A program made the position numbers and the translations under genes. A stretch of DNA of 64,000 nt, from positions 78,165 to 142,164 of the forward strand of contig LADR01000010.1 of NCBI GenBank assembly GCA_000961655.1. The letters are read 5' to 3'. The stretch comes from Desulfatitalea sp. BRH_c12 (GTDB lineage: Bacteria > Desulfobacterota > Desulfobacteria > Desulfobacterales > Desulfosarcinaceae). The notes under the pieces are model-generated. The model saw nothing but the letters and a program-made list of their open reading frames with translations. It had not been told where the DNA came from and searched no databases. Below, in pieces: positions 35,511 to 43,124 of this stretch; the stretch's first letter is position 1; every line of letters starts with the position of its first letter.

Positions 35511-36376
35511 GCCTTCAAGTGCTCCATCACCACCTGCCGCATCACGTCGACAGGCGCATTTTCCCCAGTGAAACGTTCGAATTGCAACACGGCTTGATGG
35601 ATAAACATCTCCACGCCGGATATCGCCTGGGCGCCGGCCGCGCGCGCATCGGCCAGCAGCCGGGTTTCAAGCGGCGTGTAGACCACGTCGAAAACCACCT
35701 GGCCGGGCCTGAAAAGCGCTGCCGGAATCAATGAGCGGTCGTGCTGAGGAGACATGCCCACCGAGGTGCAGTGAACGACGAGATCCGCTTGCGCCATGGC
35801 ATCCGCCAAAGCCGCCGGCGTCAAGGCGGCGGTGCTGATGGCGGTAACCGATTCGGCTGCCAGATCGGCCGATAATCCCAGGCGCAAGTCTGCGTTGATA
35901 TCCAGCAGGGTGAATGACTTCAGGGCGGCCTGGCGCATCAGGGTAAAGGCAATCGCCCTGGCCGCCCCGCCCGCGCCCAGCATCAACACGCGTTGGCCCT
36001 CCAACCGTACCCCGGCTTCCTTGAGGGCTTTAAACGCCCCCGGACCATCCGTACCCAGCCCGATCAAGCGTCCCGCTTCGTTGACCACCGTGTTGATGGC
36101 CCCGATCGAACGATCAACCGCCGCGATCTCATCCACGTACTGCATCACCGCGATCTTATGCGGAATGGTGACGCTCATACCCCGAAAGTTGCCCAGCGCA
36201 CGCATACCGGCCAGCGCATGGCGCACATCTGCCACCCTGCAGGCCAGATAGACAAAGTCCAGGCCCAATGCTGCGTATGCGGCATTGTGAATGGCCGGCG
36301 AAAGGCTGTGGGCGATCGGGTCGCCGATGACAACGCAAAACCGGGTGCCGCAACCGATGGATCTGATATCCGTCAT
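35507..36376 (-). CDS. aroE: Shikimate dehydrogenase
   Basis: The 289-residue NADPH enzyme reduces 3-dehydroshikimate to shikimate. The N-terminal substrate domain has GDPIAHSLSPAIHNAAY and MSVTIPHKIAVMQYVDE with the catalytic Lys. The NADP-binding part has MLGAGGAARAIAF. The C-terminus keeps VVYTPLETRLLADARAAG and SGVEMFIHQAVLQFE. The ATG at 36376 is preceded by GGAGG 8 bases upstream; the further upstream extension is not credible. It forms an operon with aroK. Confidence 0.96.
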   Translation of the reverse strand: MTDIRSIGCGTRFCVVIGDPIAHSLSPAIHNAAYAALGLDFVYLACRVADVRHALAGMRALGNFRGMSVTIPHKIAVMQYVDEIAAVDRSIGAINTVVNEAGRLIGLGTDGPGAFKALKEAGVRLEGQRVLMLGAGGAARAIAFTLMRQAALKSFTLLDINADLRLGLSADLAAESVTAISTAALTPAALADAMAQADLVVHCTSVGMSPQHDRSLIPAALFRPGQVVFDVVYTPLETRLLADARAAGAQAISGVEMFIHQAVLQFERFTGENAPVDVMRQVVMEHLKA

Positions 36377-36647
36377 AACAAACGCCTCCATTTGTGCCTG
36401 CAATCGATGACATCCCATAAACCTTGTCCGCTCCTGCACCCCTTTCAAACCCTGCAGGGCTGGACCTTATGTCGGCCACGTTGGACGCACAGAGCAGCCA
36501 GCCCAAAGACGATTCGGCATCGCCCGCGCATGCGAACCGAAAGTCGCGCCAGATCGCGTCGGGGTCGATCGAAATCGAGCATTGAAATCAGCGGGCCATA
36601 TCGCTATAGTGCGCACACATTCACCGATAAAGGAGAGGAAAGATACC

Positions 36648-37259
36648 ATGGCACGCATCGACGATTTTCAGCAGGCTCGCGACCTGGCTGCACAGGAACT
36701 GGCCTTGGAAAACATCAATACCATCGCCCAGCGCTCAGGATTTGAAGTCGCCGGCGACACGGCCTTGCGTGTCCCATTTCTCGATCGGGTCTACCGCCTC
36801 GACTATCCCGCTTTCACCTTTACCGACGAAGCCGACCCTTCCGCGCAAGTGCCGCTCCAGGAACAAGTACTGATCCTGCACTACCTGAAAGGGTGCCGCC
36901 CTGCCCTGCAGGACCGCTGGGTGGCCTACCGCGAACTTCCCGGCGCCGGTTTTTACTTCGGCGCATTTGCCAAAAGGGCCGTCGAGCCGCTCAAAAAAGT
37001 CTTCGGTCAGAATGCACAGGCATTGAAAAAAGCCGGCGGCAACCTCGGAGCCCTTCCCATCGACACCGGCGATGCCGGGTTGCGCATCGATGTGCTGCCG
37101 TATGCCCCCATCCAGATCATTTTGTGGGAAGGCGATGATGAGTTCCCGGCCGAAGCCAACATCCTCTTCGATGCGGCCACGGGAGATTGCCTGTCACCCG
37201 AAGATTCGGCCTGGCTGGCCAGTCTGACAGTGTACCGGTTGATGGCCCTAGCCCGCTAA
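36648..37259 (+). CDS. DUF3786 family protein
   Basis: A 203-residue soluble protein of the DUF3786 family, found mainly in anaerobes including sulfate reducers. Its function is unknown. Family-like blocks are QRSGFEVAGDTALRVPFLDR, QEQVLILHYLKGC, WVAYRELPGAGFYFGAFAKR and IQIILWEGDDEFPAEANILFD (split here). AAGGAGAGG precedes the ATG at 36648. It is divergent from aroE and converges on the rhodanese gene. Confidence 0.85.
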   Translation: MARIDDFQQARDLAAQELALENINTIAQRSGFEVAGDTALRVPFLDRVYRLDYPAFTFTDEADPSAQVPLQEQVLILHYLKGCRPALQDRWVAYRELPGAGFYFGAFAKRAVEPLKKVFGQNAQALKKAGGNLGALPIDTGDAGLRIDVLPYAPIQIILWEGDDEFPAEANILFDAATGDCLSPEDSAWLASLTVYRLMALAR

Positions 37260-37289
37260 CGCCAGTGCGTCGGCCAAGCCGACTCCCCG

Positions 37290-37754
37290 TCAATCCACCG
37301 GCAAGCGGTGTTTTGTCCATTGGCCCCAACCGTCGACTACAAAGTATACTTTTTCAAACCCGAGCCAGGTGAGTTTTTCGGCCAACTCTTTGGAAAGCGT
37401 GCATTGCGAGCCTTCGCAGTAAGTTATGATCGGCTGATCGGAGGCGTAGCTGGACATCAGCATATCCGCCCACTGCTCGAACGAATTGGGGTCCAGGTGG
37501 ACTGCGCCCTGGATATGGCCCTCTTCATAGGCAATCGAGGGGCGTGCATCCGCAAACAGAGCCTGCCGGTCCGCAAACATTTCCCGAGCTTGTTCAAAGG
37601 AAATTTCTTTGTAGAGCTGATCACTCTCATCGGAAGCCGCCGGACCGGACGGCACCAACGGCAGCAGGCCCGGTCGGAAGCCGTAACTTGCCGCCGCCAG
37701 CAAGACAGCCACCAGAAGGACCCAGATCGCCTCGGATATCGCTTTTCGAATCAT
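37290..37754 (-). CDS. Membrane-anchored rhodanese-like protein
   Basis: The 154-residue protein has one N-terminal membrane helix (AIWVLLVAVLLAAASYGF), a short linker and a rhodanese domain facing the periplasm. Marks are ALFADARPSIAYEEGHIQGA and the active-site loop with Cys in TYCEGSQCTLS. Rhodaneses move sulfane sulfur or act as redox-sensitive binding domains. The partner here is unknown. No operon partner is visible upstream, where repeat-derived sequence begins. Confidence 0.88.
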   Translation of the reverse strand: MIRKAISEAIWVLLVAVLLAAASYGFRPGLLPLVPSGPAASDESDQLYKEISFEQAREMFADRQALFADARPSIAYEEGHIQGAVHLDPNSFEQWADMLMSSYASDQPIITYCEGSQCTLSKELAEKLTWLGFEKVYFVVDGWGQWTKHRLPVD

Positions 37755-37990
37755 TTGTCATCTTCCAGGAACATGATGGCCGGCCGTGGACAAACGTCCC
37801 TGCCGCCGCCAACGCTTGAGCAGCCCGAACCTTATCACGAGACCCCTGCCGCATGCAACCACGCCTCGCGTGAAAGCGGGCGCGTAATAGCGGGGAGCTC
37901 ACCCCTATACGGAAACGGCGCCCAAACATAGTTTGGGCCCATGGAATTGCGGCCCACTTTGACGGCGGATACCCTATAGAATCCTCCTTA

Positions 37991-38058
37991 GGGCGACCGC
38001 CGGTCGCCCTACAGGTGTTATCCCCTGCGAGAACAATTTCCAAATGCGGATACCCTGA
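37991..38058. repeat. Repeat family A, truncated copy
   Basis: Contains GGGCGACCGCCGGTCGCCC, CTACAGGTG and CCCCTGCGA, then the A right end CAAATGCGGATACCCTGA at 38041-38058. It ends 18 bases before the -35 box of the phenylalanine leader promoter. Confidence 0.65.
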
Positions 38059-38076
38059 AAAAAGAGTGGCCTGCCC

Positions 38077-38106
38077 TTGACTTTGCCGTGAAGCAAGAGG
38101 TATAGA
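38077..38106 (+). promoter_or_regulatory. Candidate promoter of the phenylalanine leader / aroF-pheA
   Basis: TTGACT (38077-38082) and TATAGA (38101-38106) are spaced by 18 bases. Initiation would fall near 38113, about 20 bases before the leader-peptide ATG. Confidence 0.65.
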
Positions 38107-38133
38107 CACAAAAAATACAAAAGGTGCGATACC

Positions 38134-38214
38134 ATGCCAGCCGGCCTCATGACGATCTTCAATTTTATCTGCGGATGCTTCTTTTACTTTAGAAGCATCC
38201 ATCCGGCAGCGTAG
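38134..38214 (+). CDS. Phenylalanine leader peptide (attenuation)
   Basis: A 26-codon frame with AAGGTG 7 bases before its ATG encodes a peptide whose middle, IFNFICGCFFYF, has five Phe and one Tyr in 12 residues. It sits between a sigma-70-like promoter and an intrinsic terminator, upstream of an AroF-PheA gene. This is the layout of pheL-type attenuation: a ribosome starved for Phe-tRNA would stall at the TTC/TTT codons and change folding of the downstream RNA. The sequence shows the parts; the regulation is inferred. Confidence 0.8.
   Translation: MPAGLMTIFNFICGCFFYFRSIHPAA
38173..38200 (+). promoter_or_regulatory. Leader hairpin 1, overlapping the Phe codons
   Basis: GGATGCTTCT (38173-38182) pairs perfectly over 10 bp with AGAAGCATCC (38191-38200), with an 8-base loop. 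The stem and loop contain the TTC TTT TAC TTT codon cluster, so a stalled ribosome would open it. Confidence 0.75.
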
Positions 38215-38232
38215 CGCCTTAAACAGCGATCT

Positions 38233-38263
38233 ACCCCGGGTGGAGACATTCTTCACCCGGGGT
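38233..38263 (+). promoter_or_regulatory. Leader hairpin 2 (possible antiterminator strand)
   Basis: ACCCCGGGTG (38233-38242) pairs with CACCCGGGGT (38254-38263), extendable to 13 bp with a five-base loop. Its 3' arm CGGGG can alternatively pair with CCCCG (38280-38284), the 5' arm of the terminator stem. That gives a possible mutually exclusive fold. Confidence 0.55.
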
Positions 38264-38278
38264 TTCCATTTTAAAAAA

Positions 38279-38320
38279 GCCCCGCGGAGAAGCGAATCCT
38301 CCACGGGGCTTTTTCTTTTT
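38279..38320 (+). terminator. Attenuator terminator upstream of aroF-pheA
   Basis: GCCCCG (38279-38284) and GGAG (38286-38289) pair with CTCC (38299-38302) and CGGGGC (38304-38309), followed by TTTTTTCTTTTT. It is a strong intrinsic terminator lying before, not after, the structural gene. Confidence 0.88.
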
Positions 38321-38321
38321 C

Positions 38322-38511
38322 CTCGTTATTCACTTCGCTCCAGTAAGAGGAAAGTTACGTTGCAATTTTTAGAACCTTTAACAAAAGCATGCACGCAATA
38401 GCGTGCAACATGGGAGGTGAGCATGTCAAATCGACAAAATGCCTCCCTTTACACTTTAAACTTTACACTTAAAACTTGGCCCATAATCACTGGAGCGGAG
38501 TGCATAACCAA
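38322..38511. repeat. Repeat family C, copy inside the aroF-pheA leader
   Basis: A copy of about 190 bp, from GTTATTCACTTCGCTCCAGT to CACTGGAGCGGAGTGCATAA. It contains TTTTTAGAACCTTTAAC, AAAGCATGCACG, GGGAGGTGAGCATGTC and CTTTACACTTTAAACTTTAC. It begins right after the attenuator terminator and ends 33 bases before the aroF-pheA ATG. Confidence 0.8.
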
Positions 38512-38543
38512 ATTATTTTTATACCTTACAAGGGAGGCACACC

Positions 38544-40409
38544 ATGATCCTGGTCCTGAAAAAAGATGCAAATGACGCTGACAAAAGCCGTATTCGTTCC
38601 GAACTGTTCGCGAAAGGCTGCGTCGTACGCGAAATGAACGGCACCGGACAAACCGTCATCGCCGCCATCGGGCGCGGCGACCTGGACATCGCCGAACTGG
38701 CCGCCCTGCCCGGGGTAGCCGAGGTAGTCCCCATCACCAGCAAATTCAAACTGGTCGGCCGTCAGTGGCACCCGCAAGACTCTGAAGTCACGGTCGGACC
38801 GATCACCATCGGCGGCCAGCGCATCGCCCTGATCGCCGGCCCGTGCGCCATTGAAAGCATGGACCAGGCGCTGACCACGGCCCGCGAAGTTAAACGTTAC
38901 GGCGGCGTGCTGTTCCGCGGCGGGGCCTTCAAACCACGCACCTCGCCTTACTCGTTCCAGGGCATGGAAGAAGAAGGGCTCAAAATTCTGGCCCAGGTCC
39001 GCGCGGAGACCGGCATGCCGGTGGTCACGGAAATCACCTCGGTCAGCCAGGCCGACCTGATGCTCAGGTACGTGGACATGGTCCAGGTGGGCGCCCGCAA
39101 CATGCAGAATTTCGAACTGCTGAAATGTGTCGGGCGCATGGGCAAACCGGTCCTGCTCAAACGTGGGTTGGCATCGACAATCGAGGAGTGGCTGATGTCG
39201 GCCGAGTACATCCTGGCCGAAGGCAACGACCAGGTGGTCTTGTGCGAACGCGGCATCCGCACCTTCGAACCTTATACGCGCAACACCCTGGATCTTTCAG
39301 CCATCCCGGTGCTCAAGAACCTGACCCACCTGCCGGTCGTGGTCGATCCGAGCCACGCCACCGGCATCCGCGAAAAAGTTGCCCCCATGGCGCGCGCCGC
39401 CATCGCCGCCGGCGCCGACGGCTTGATGGTCGAGGTGCACCACGATCCGGACAAGGCCCTCTCCGACGGTCCACAGAGCCTGTATCCGGAACAGTTCGGT
39501 CAATTGGCCCGCGATATTTACGTCATCGCCCCGGTGGTCGGCAAGCAACTGGATTTCGACTATCTTGAAAAATCGTCCCGCTATCAGCAGCAGCCGCGCG
39601 GTGAACAGGTGATGGCCGCCTACCTGGGCGAACCGGGCAGCTTCAGCCATATCGCCTGCACCCAATACCTGGGTGGCGAGGTCGCAACAGCCCCCCAATC
39701 TTCCTTCCGGGCCATCTTCGATGCGGTCCAGAACGCCGAGGCGCGCTACGGCATCATCCCCCTGGAGAACTCACTGACCGGCAGCATTCATGAAAACTAT
39801 GATCTGCTGCTGGCCTATGACCTTAAAATCGTCGGCGAGTTGTACCTGCGCATCATCCATCACCTGATGGCCGCCCCGGGTACCGGGCTTGAAGATGTCC
39901 GACGCGTCTGGTCGGCCGAACCGGGTATCCAGCAGTGCCGCCAGTTCCTGGACCGCTACCCCCAATGGGAGCTGGCCACGGTGCCGGCCACCAGCAGTGC
40001 GGTACGCCGCCTGCGCGACGGGCAAAAAGGCGATGCGGCCATCGGCAGCCGCGAAGCCGCCGTTCTGAACGACATGCACATCATTGCCGAAGGCATCGAG
40101 ACCGATCCACGCAATTTCACACGCTTTGTCATTGTCGGCAAAACCCCCTTGGCCGACCGGCCCAAGACAAAGTCCTCTATCGTCTTCTCAACCGCCAATC
40201 AACCCGGTGCGCTGTTCGAAGTGATGCACATTTTTGCCGACCATCACATCAACCTGGTCAAGCTCGAATCGCGCCCCATTCACGGCAAACCGTGGCAATA
40301 CATGTTCTACGCGGATATCCAGGCCGACGTGCAGGCCCCGGAGTTGGGTGCGATGCGCGCGACTATCCTCGAGCGAACCGAATACTTTAAGGTCCTGGGT
40401 ACTTATTGA
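38544..40409 (+). CDS. Fused DAHP synthase - prephenate dehydratase
   Basis: The 621-residue protein joins the first step of the shikimate pathway to phenylpyruvate formation. Residues 1-70 are a ferredoxin-like regulatory domain of type I-beta DAHP synthases. About 85-335 is the DAHP synthase barrel (IAGPCAIES, RGGAFKPRTSPYSFQG, VDPSHATG). About 355-535 is prephenate dehydratase (YLGEPGSFSHIA, GIIPLENSLTGSIHENYDLL). About 545-615 is an ACT domain with the ESRP motif (VKLESRPIHGKPWQYMFY) that binds Phe. AAGGGAGG precedes the ATG. Phenylalanine probably inhibits the enzyme and attenuates its leader. A chorismate mutase domain is not seen and must come from elsewhere. Confidence 0.93.
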   Translation: MILVLKKDANDADKSRIRSELFAKGCVVREMNGTGQTVIAAIGRGDLDIAELAALPGVAEVVPITSKFKLVGRQWHPQDSEVTVGPITIGGQRIALIAGPCAIESMDQALTTAREVKRYGGVLFRGGAFKPRTSPYSFQGMEEEGLKILAQVRAETGMPVVTEITSVSQADLMLRYVDMVQVGARNMQNFELLKCVGRMGKPVLLKRGLASTIEEWLMSAEYILAEGNDQVVLCERGIRTFEPYTRNTLDLSAIPVLKNLTHLPVVVDPSHATGIREKVAPMARAAIAAGADGLMVEVHHDPDKALSDGPQSLYPEQFGQLARDIYVIAPVVGKQLDFDYLEKSSRYQQQPRGEQVMAAYLGEPGSFSHIACTQYLGGEVATAPQSSFRAIFDAVQNAEARYGIIPLENSLTGSIHENYDLLLAYDLKIVGELYLRIIHHLMAAPGTGLEDVRRVWSAEPGIQQCRQFLDRYPQWELATVPATSSAVRRLRDGQKGDAAIGSREAAVLNDMHIIAEGIETDPRNFTRFVIVGKTPLADRPKTKSSIVFSTANQPGALFEVMHIFADHHINLVKLESRPIHGKPWQYMFYADIQADVQAPELGAMRATILERTEYFKVLGTY

Positions 40410-40504
40410 AACGGCTGGGGGCTTTTCAGCGAAGGCGACTATTTCAGGCATGCAACCTGCATATCCTCACGCGGTTCGAACCCGAACGACGAGAGGAGCC
40501 AAAC

Positions 40505-40882
40505 ATGGCGATTGTGGAAAAAAGGCTATACCCGCGGCTGTCACTCAGGGTCGAAGACGGCTATTTCGGGAATTTCAGGCTGGACGACCAGGAGACCCTG
40601 GTTGCTCCGATTGTCAACATCAGCGCCGGCGGCCTCTGCATGGTTGCCGACGCGCGTGGCAAGATCCGGCAAGGGGCGATATTCATACTGCGCAACATCA
40701 TCGGCGGTGCCAACTTTTCCTTTGTCAGCGAAATCAGCGGCGACATCCGCTGGATCAAGCAACTGGGGAGCCCCAACCAGGTCTCGGTGGGATGCCGCTT
40801 CCATAATATGACCGACTCTTTGCGGCTGCAGCTGACAAAATTCGTCGATTCAGAGCGCATGGTGCGCGGCCAATATGATTGA
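40505..40882 (+). CDS. PilZ-domain protein
   Basis: The 125-residue single-domain protein carries the c-di-GMP-binding PilZ signature: RLYPR (RxxxR) near residue 7 and NISAGGL (D/NxSxxG) near residue 40. It probably senses cyclic di-GMP. No partner or output domain is visible. GAGGAG lies before the ATG at 40505. It follows the aroF-pheA gene by 95 bases on the same strand. Confidence 0.88.
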   Translation: MAIVEKRLYPRLSLRVEDGYFGNFRLDDQETLVAPIVNISAGGLCMVADARGKIRQGAIFILRNIIGGANFSFVSEISGDIRWIKQLGSPNQVSVGCRFHNMTDSLRLQLTKFVDSERMVRGQYD

Positions 40883-41007
40883 ACTGACCCGCTCGGACGG
40901 GCGCGCCGCTAGAGGTGAATTCCCGAAGCACGCGCTTATCTAAAAGCATACGAGGGTACCACCTTCGAATACACATCCCACATGGCAAGGCGTGAACAAT
41001 GCGCCTG

Positions 41008-41379
41008 TCAAGGCCTCATCTGGTCCAGCAGACCGCGGAGATGCTGGGCGTCTTTCGGCTGGGGAACAACGGGCAACTGGGCCAGAATCCCCAATCCCTC
41101 GCTGCGCTCGTGAAAATCCGCTTCCGAGGCAGCACTTAAAACAGCCGTGTGCACGAAAGCATTGATTTCGAGCAAGCGCCGGACGATGTCCAATCCAGCC
41201 GTTTGCGCCACCTCCTCATCGATCACGGCAAGCGTGATCTTGCGATTCCTGGCCGCGTTGAGCGCTTCCGAGACCGAATCGACCGATATCAAATCCACGC
41301 CTTTGCCCAACGCCTGCACAAAAGGCTGCATCTGGGATGAACGCGCCGTCACCAGAAGAATAGTTTGCAAAGTACTCAT
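41008..41379 (-). CDS. Receiver-like (CheY-fold) protein in the ORP-type cluster
   Basis: The 123-residue protein reads as a stand-alone response-regulator receiver domain. It starts STLQTILLVTARSS where a normal receiver has acidic residues, and continues with LAVIDEEVAQTAGLDIV at the phospho-acceptor position and LPVVPQPKDAQHL near the conserved Lys. Loss of the first acidic pair suggests weak or no phosphorylation. GGAG precedes the ATG at 41379. It is the last gene of the NifX/MRP/DUF134 series and may modulate it, by position only. Confidence 0.6.
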   Translation of the reverse strand: MSTLQTILLVTARSSQMQPFVQALGKGVDLISVDSVSEALNAARNRKITLAVIDEEVAQTAGLDIVRRLLEINAFVHTAVLSAASEADFHERSEGLGILAQLPVVPQPKDAQHLRGLLDQMRP

Positions 41380-41435
41380 CTTTTTCTCCATATTGCCTTC
41401 ACCGACATGTCCCTTTTACCTCCGATGAAGGCCAC

Positions 41436-41642
41436 CTACAGTGTTTTGCCGCAGCAGGAACCAGGCCCCGCGCAGCCGGTGTGTCCGGGATGCTGACCAC
41501 AGCAGCCCGTGTCACCAGGCCCCGGCAGCGGTTGACCGGCCTTGCCCGTCAGGCTGCTGGTGGCCGACATGAGTTTTTGCGTATCGGTCCCCCCACAATC
41601 GGGGCACTTCAAACCATCGGCCTGGTAGGTGGTTCCATCCAT
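41436..41642 (-). CDS. Small Cys-rich zinc-ribbon protein (FmdB-like)
   Basis: The 68-residue protein has GLKCPDCGGTDTQKLMS, like the second half of FmdB-type zinc ribbons, and a Cys/Gly-rich tail (TGCCGQHPGHTGC, GSCCG). Only one classical CxxC is present before the tail. An in-frame TGA immediately precedes the ATG, so the start is fixed. It lies between the NifX-like and receiver-like genes and could bind zinc or an Fe-S cluster. Confidence 0.65.
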   Translation of the reverse strand: MDGTTYQADGLKCPDCGGTDTQKLMSATSSLTGKAGQPLPGPGDTGCCGQHPGHTGCAGPGSCCGKTL

Positions 41643-41720
41643 TCAGCAGGGTGCAGCGCCCAGACCGGTTTTTCAGCCAGCAGGACGCGACACCCCAAAA
41701 AAGCACTTTTGGCGGATCGC

Positions 41721-42104
41721 TTAATGCGCACCGCCGCCCCCGCACGTATGCATCTGCTGGAATTGGACCAACTTGCCATCGATGGCGGCCTGCACGGCCT
41801 CGCCCACGGTGCGGGCCTCCCCCCCATGCAGCACCTGGATGCCGACCTGGTTGAATCCCATCAATGGACGAAGCCCCATGCCCCCGGCGATCAGCTGCTG
41901 AACGCCTTTGCCTGCCAGATACTGCACCGGCGCCATGCACCCGCCTTGCTGATGGGGTATATTGGGAATAACCGCAACATCTTGAATAGCGCCATCCTGC
42001 ACTGAAACCAGCGTGTACAGGTCGCAGTGGCCGAAATGAGCGCCCAACCCCGATTCCAAACCACCGGGTGTCTCGGACGGTACTGCTATCAATGTTGTGT
42101 TCAT
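41721..42104 (-). CDS. NifX/NafY-type (orange-protein-like) cofactor-binding protein
   Basis: The 127-residue protein is a dinitrogenase iron-molybdenum cofactor-binding family member. It has the beginning IAVPSETPGGLESGLGAHFGHCDLYTLV and the motif GGMGLRPLMGFNQVGIQVLHG. The tail ends in a metal-binding-looking MHTCGGGGAH. In Desulfovibrio, such a protein (the orange protein) carries a Mo-Cu cluster and works with ferredoxin-containing MinD-type ATPases like those next door. AGGAGG precedes the ATG. No nif genes are in the window. Confidence 0.88.
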   Translation of the reverse strand: MNTTLIAVPSETPGGLESGLGAHFGHCDLYTLVSVQDGAIQDVAVIPNIPHQQGGCMAPVQYLAGKGVQQLIAGGMGLRPLMGFNQVGIQVLHGGEARTVGEAVQAAIDGKLVQFQQMHTCGGGGAH

Positions 42105-42158
42105 GGAACCTCCTTAGAGTTTGTTGCTTTGTTGATTGTTAAAAGATGTAACGAATTA

Positions 42159-42255
42159 TGGTTATGCAATGCTTTCCAAAAGCGTGCGACACGGAGAGGT
42201 GAGCATTACTTAACACTTCGCCAATAGTCGGGCTTGAGCGAACTGCATAACCAGA
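42159..42255. repeat. Repeat family C, short copy
   Basis: GGTTATGCAATGC at the left, then AAAAGCGTGCGACACGGAG, GAGGTGAGCAT, CTTAACACTTCGCC and GAGCGAACTGCATAACCAGA at the right. It lies between the NifX-like gene and the first MinD/MRP-like ATPase. Confidence 0.6.
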
Positions 42256-42263
42256 TAAACGAT

Positions 42264-43124
42264 TTATCGAATCAGCAATTCCCATGCTTTACGCAACTGC
42301 TGGGCAACCGCGCCGTCGGCATACTCGGTGATCGCCTGCCCCCTGACCATGGCATGTACAAAATCGACATGATGCGGCAACTCGGCCAGAATCGGCATTT
42401 GGCGTCCCTGGCAAAAGGCGCGAATGCGACCGGCAAAGTCAGCATTCAAATCGCACTTGTTGATCAGACCGGCCACCGGAACGCGAAAATGCTCGCACAA
42501 CGCCACGATACGCTCCAGGTCGTGCAAACCTGAAGGCGTCGGCTCCGTGACAATCAGGGCGCGGCTGATGCCTGACAAGGCGCTGATCACCGGGCAGCCG
42601 ATTCCGGGGGGACCATCCGAAAGGATGGTGCCTGCACCGGTTTTTTCGGCCAGCGCTTTGGCCTCGCGCCGCAGCAGGGCCACCAGCTTGCCGGAATTCT
42701 CTTCACCTGGATACAGCTGCGCATGCACTAACGGCCCGAAGCGTGTGTCGGCCACGCTCCAGTGGCCGCATTGCCTGGGAACGCTCTCGATCGCCTTCTC
42801 CGGACAAAAATGCACGCATACACCGCAGCCCTCACAGCGGATCGGGTCCACAGCATAAGAGGCGCCATTGCAACGCACCGCCTTGAACTGGCACATCTCG
42901 GCGCAGGTTCCGCACTGCGTACATTTCTGCGCATCGATGTGCGCCGCACTGCCGGATACAAAAGGCGTGGGTGTCGTCGGCGCCGGCCGTAAAATCAGGT
43001 GCAGATCAGGCGCGTCCACATCCAGGTCGCACAGCACCGCCCGCTCGCTCAAGTGGGCGAAGGCCGCCGTCAGCGAGGTCTTGCCCGTGCCGCCCTTACC
43101 GCTGATGATCAGAATTTCATGCAT
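42264..43124 (-). CDS. MinD/MRP-type ATPase with inserted ferredoxin domain (second of pair)
   Basis: The 286-residue protein begins with a deviant Walker A IISGKGGTGKTS and has a switch II region in DGPPGIGCPVISA. Between them lies a 2[4Fe-4S] ferredoxin insert (CTQCGTCAEMCQF and CEGCGVCVHFCPEKA). This is the MinD-superfamily layout of the Desulfovibrio orange-protein complex. It probably assembles or inserts a metal cluster at the expense of ATP. The ATG at 43124 has AGGAGG upstream and overlaps the previous gene's stop by 8 bases. Confidence 0.9.
   Translation of the reverse strand: MHEILIISGKGGTGKTSLTAAFAHLSERAVLCDLDVDAPDLHLILRPAPTTPTPFVSGSAAHIDAQKCTQCGTCAEMCQFKAVRCNGASYAVDPIRCEGCGVCVHFCPEKAIESVPRQCGHWSVADTRFGPLVHAQLYPGEENSGKLVALLRREAKALAEKTGAGTILSDGPPGIGCPVISALSGISRALIVTEPTPSGLHDLERIVALCEHFRVPVAGLINKCDLNADFAGRIRAFCQGRQMPILAELPHHVDFVHAMVRGQAITEYADGAVAQQLRKAWELLIR

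Noticed and set aside
41640..41700. In-frame TGA codons before the Cys-rich zinc-ribbon gene considered as selenocysteine
   Set aside because: The upstream frame has no similarity to a known family and contains two TGA codons; the ATG after the TGA is a simpler start.
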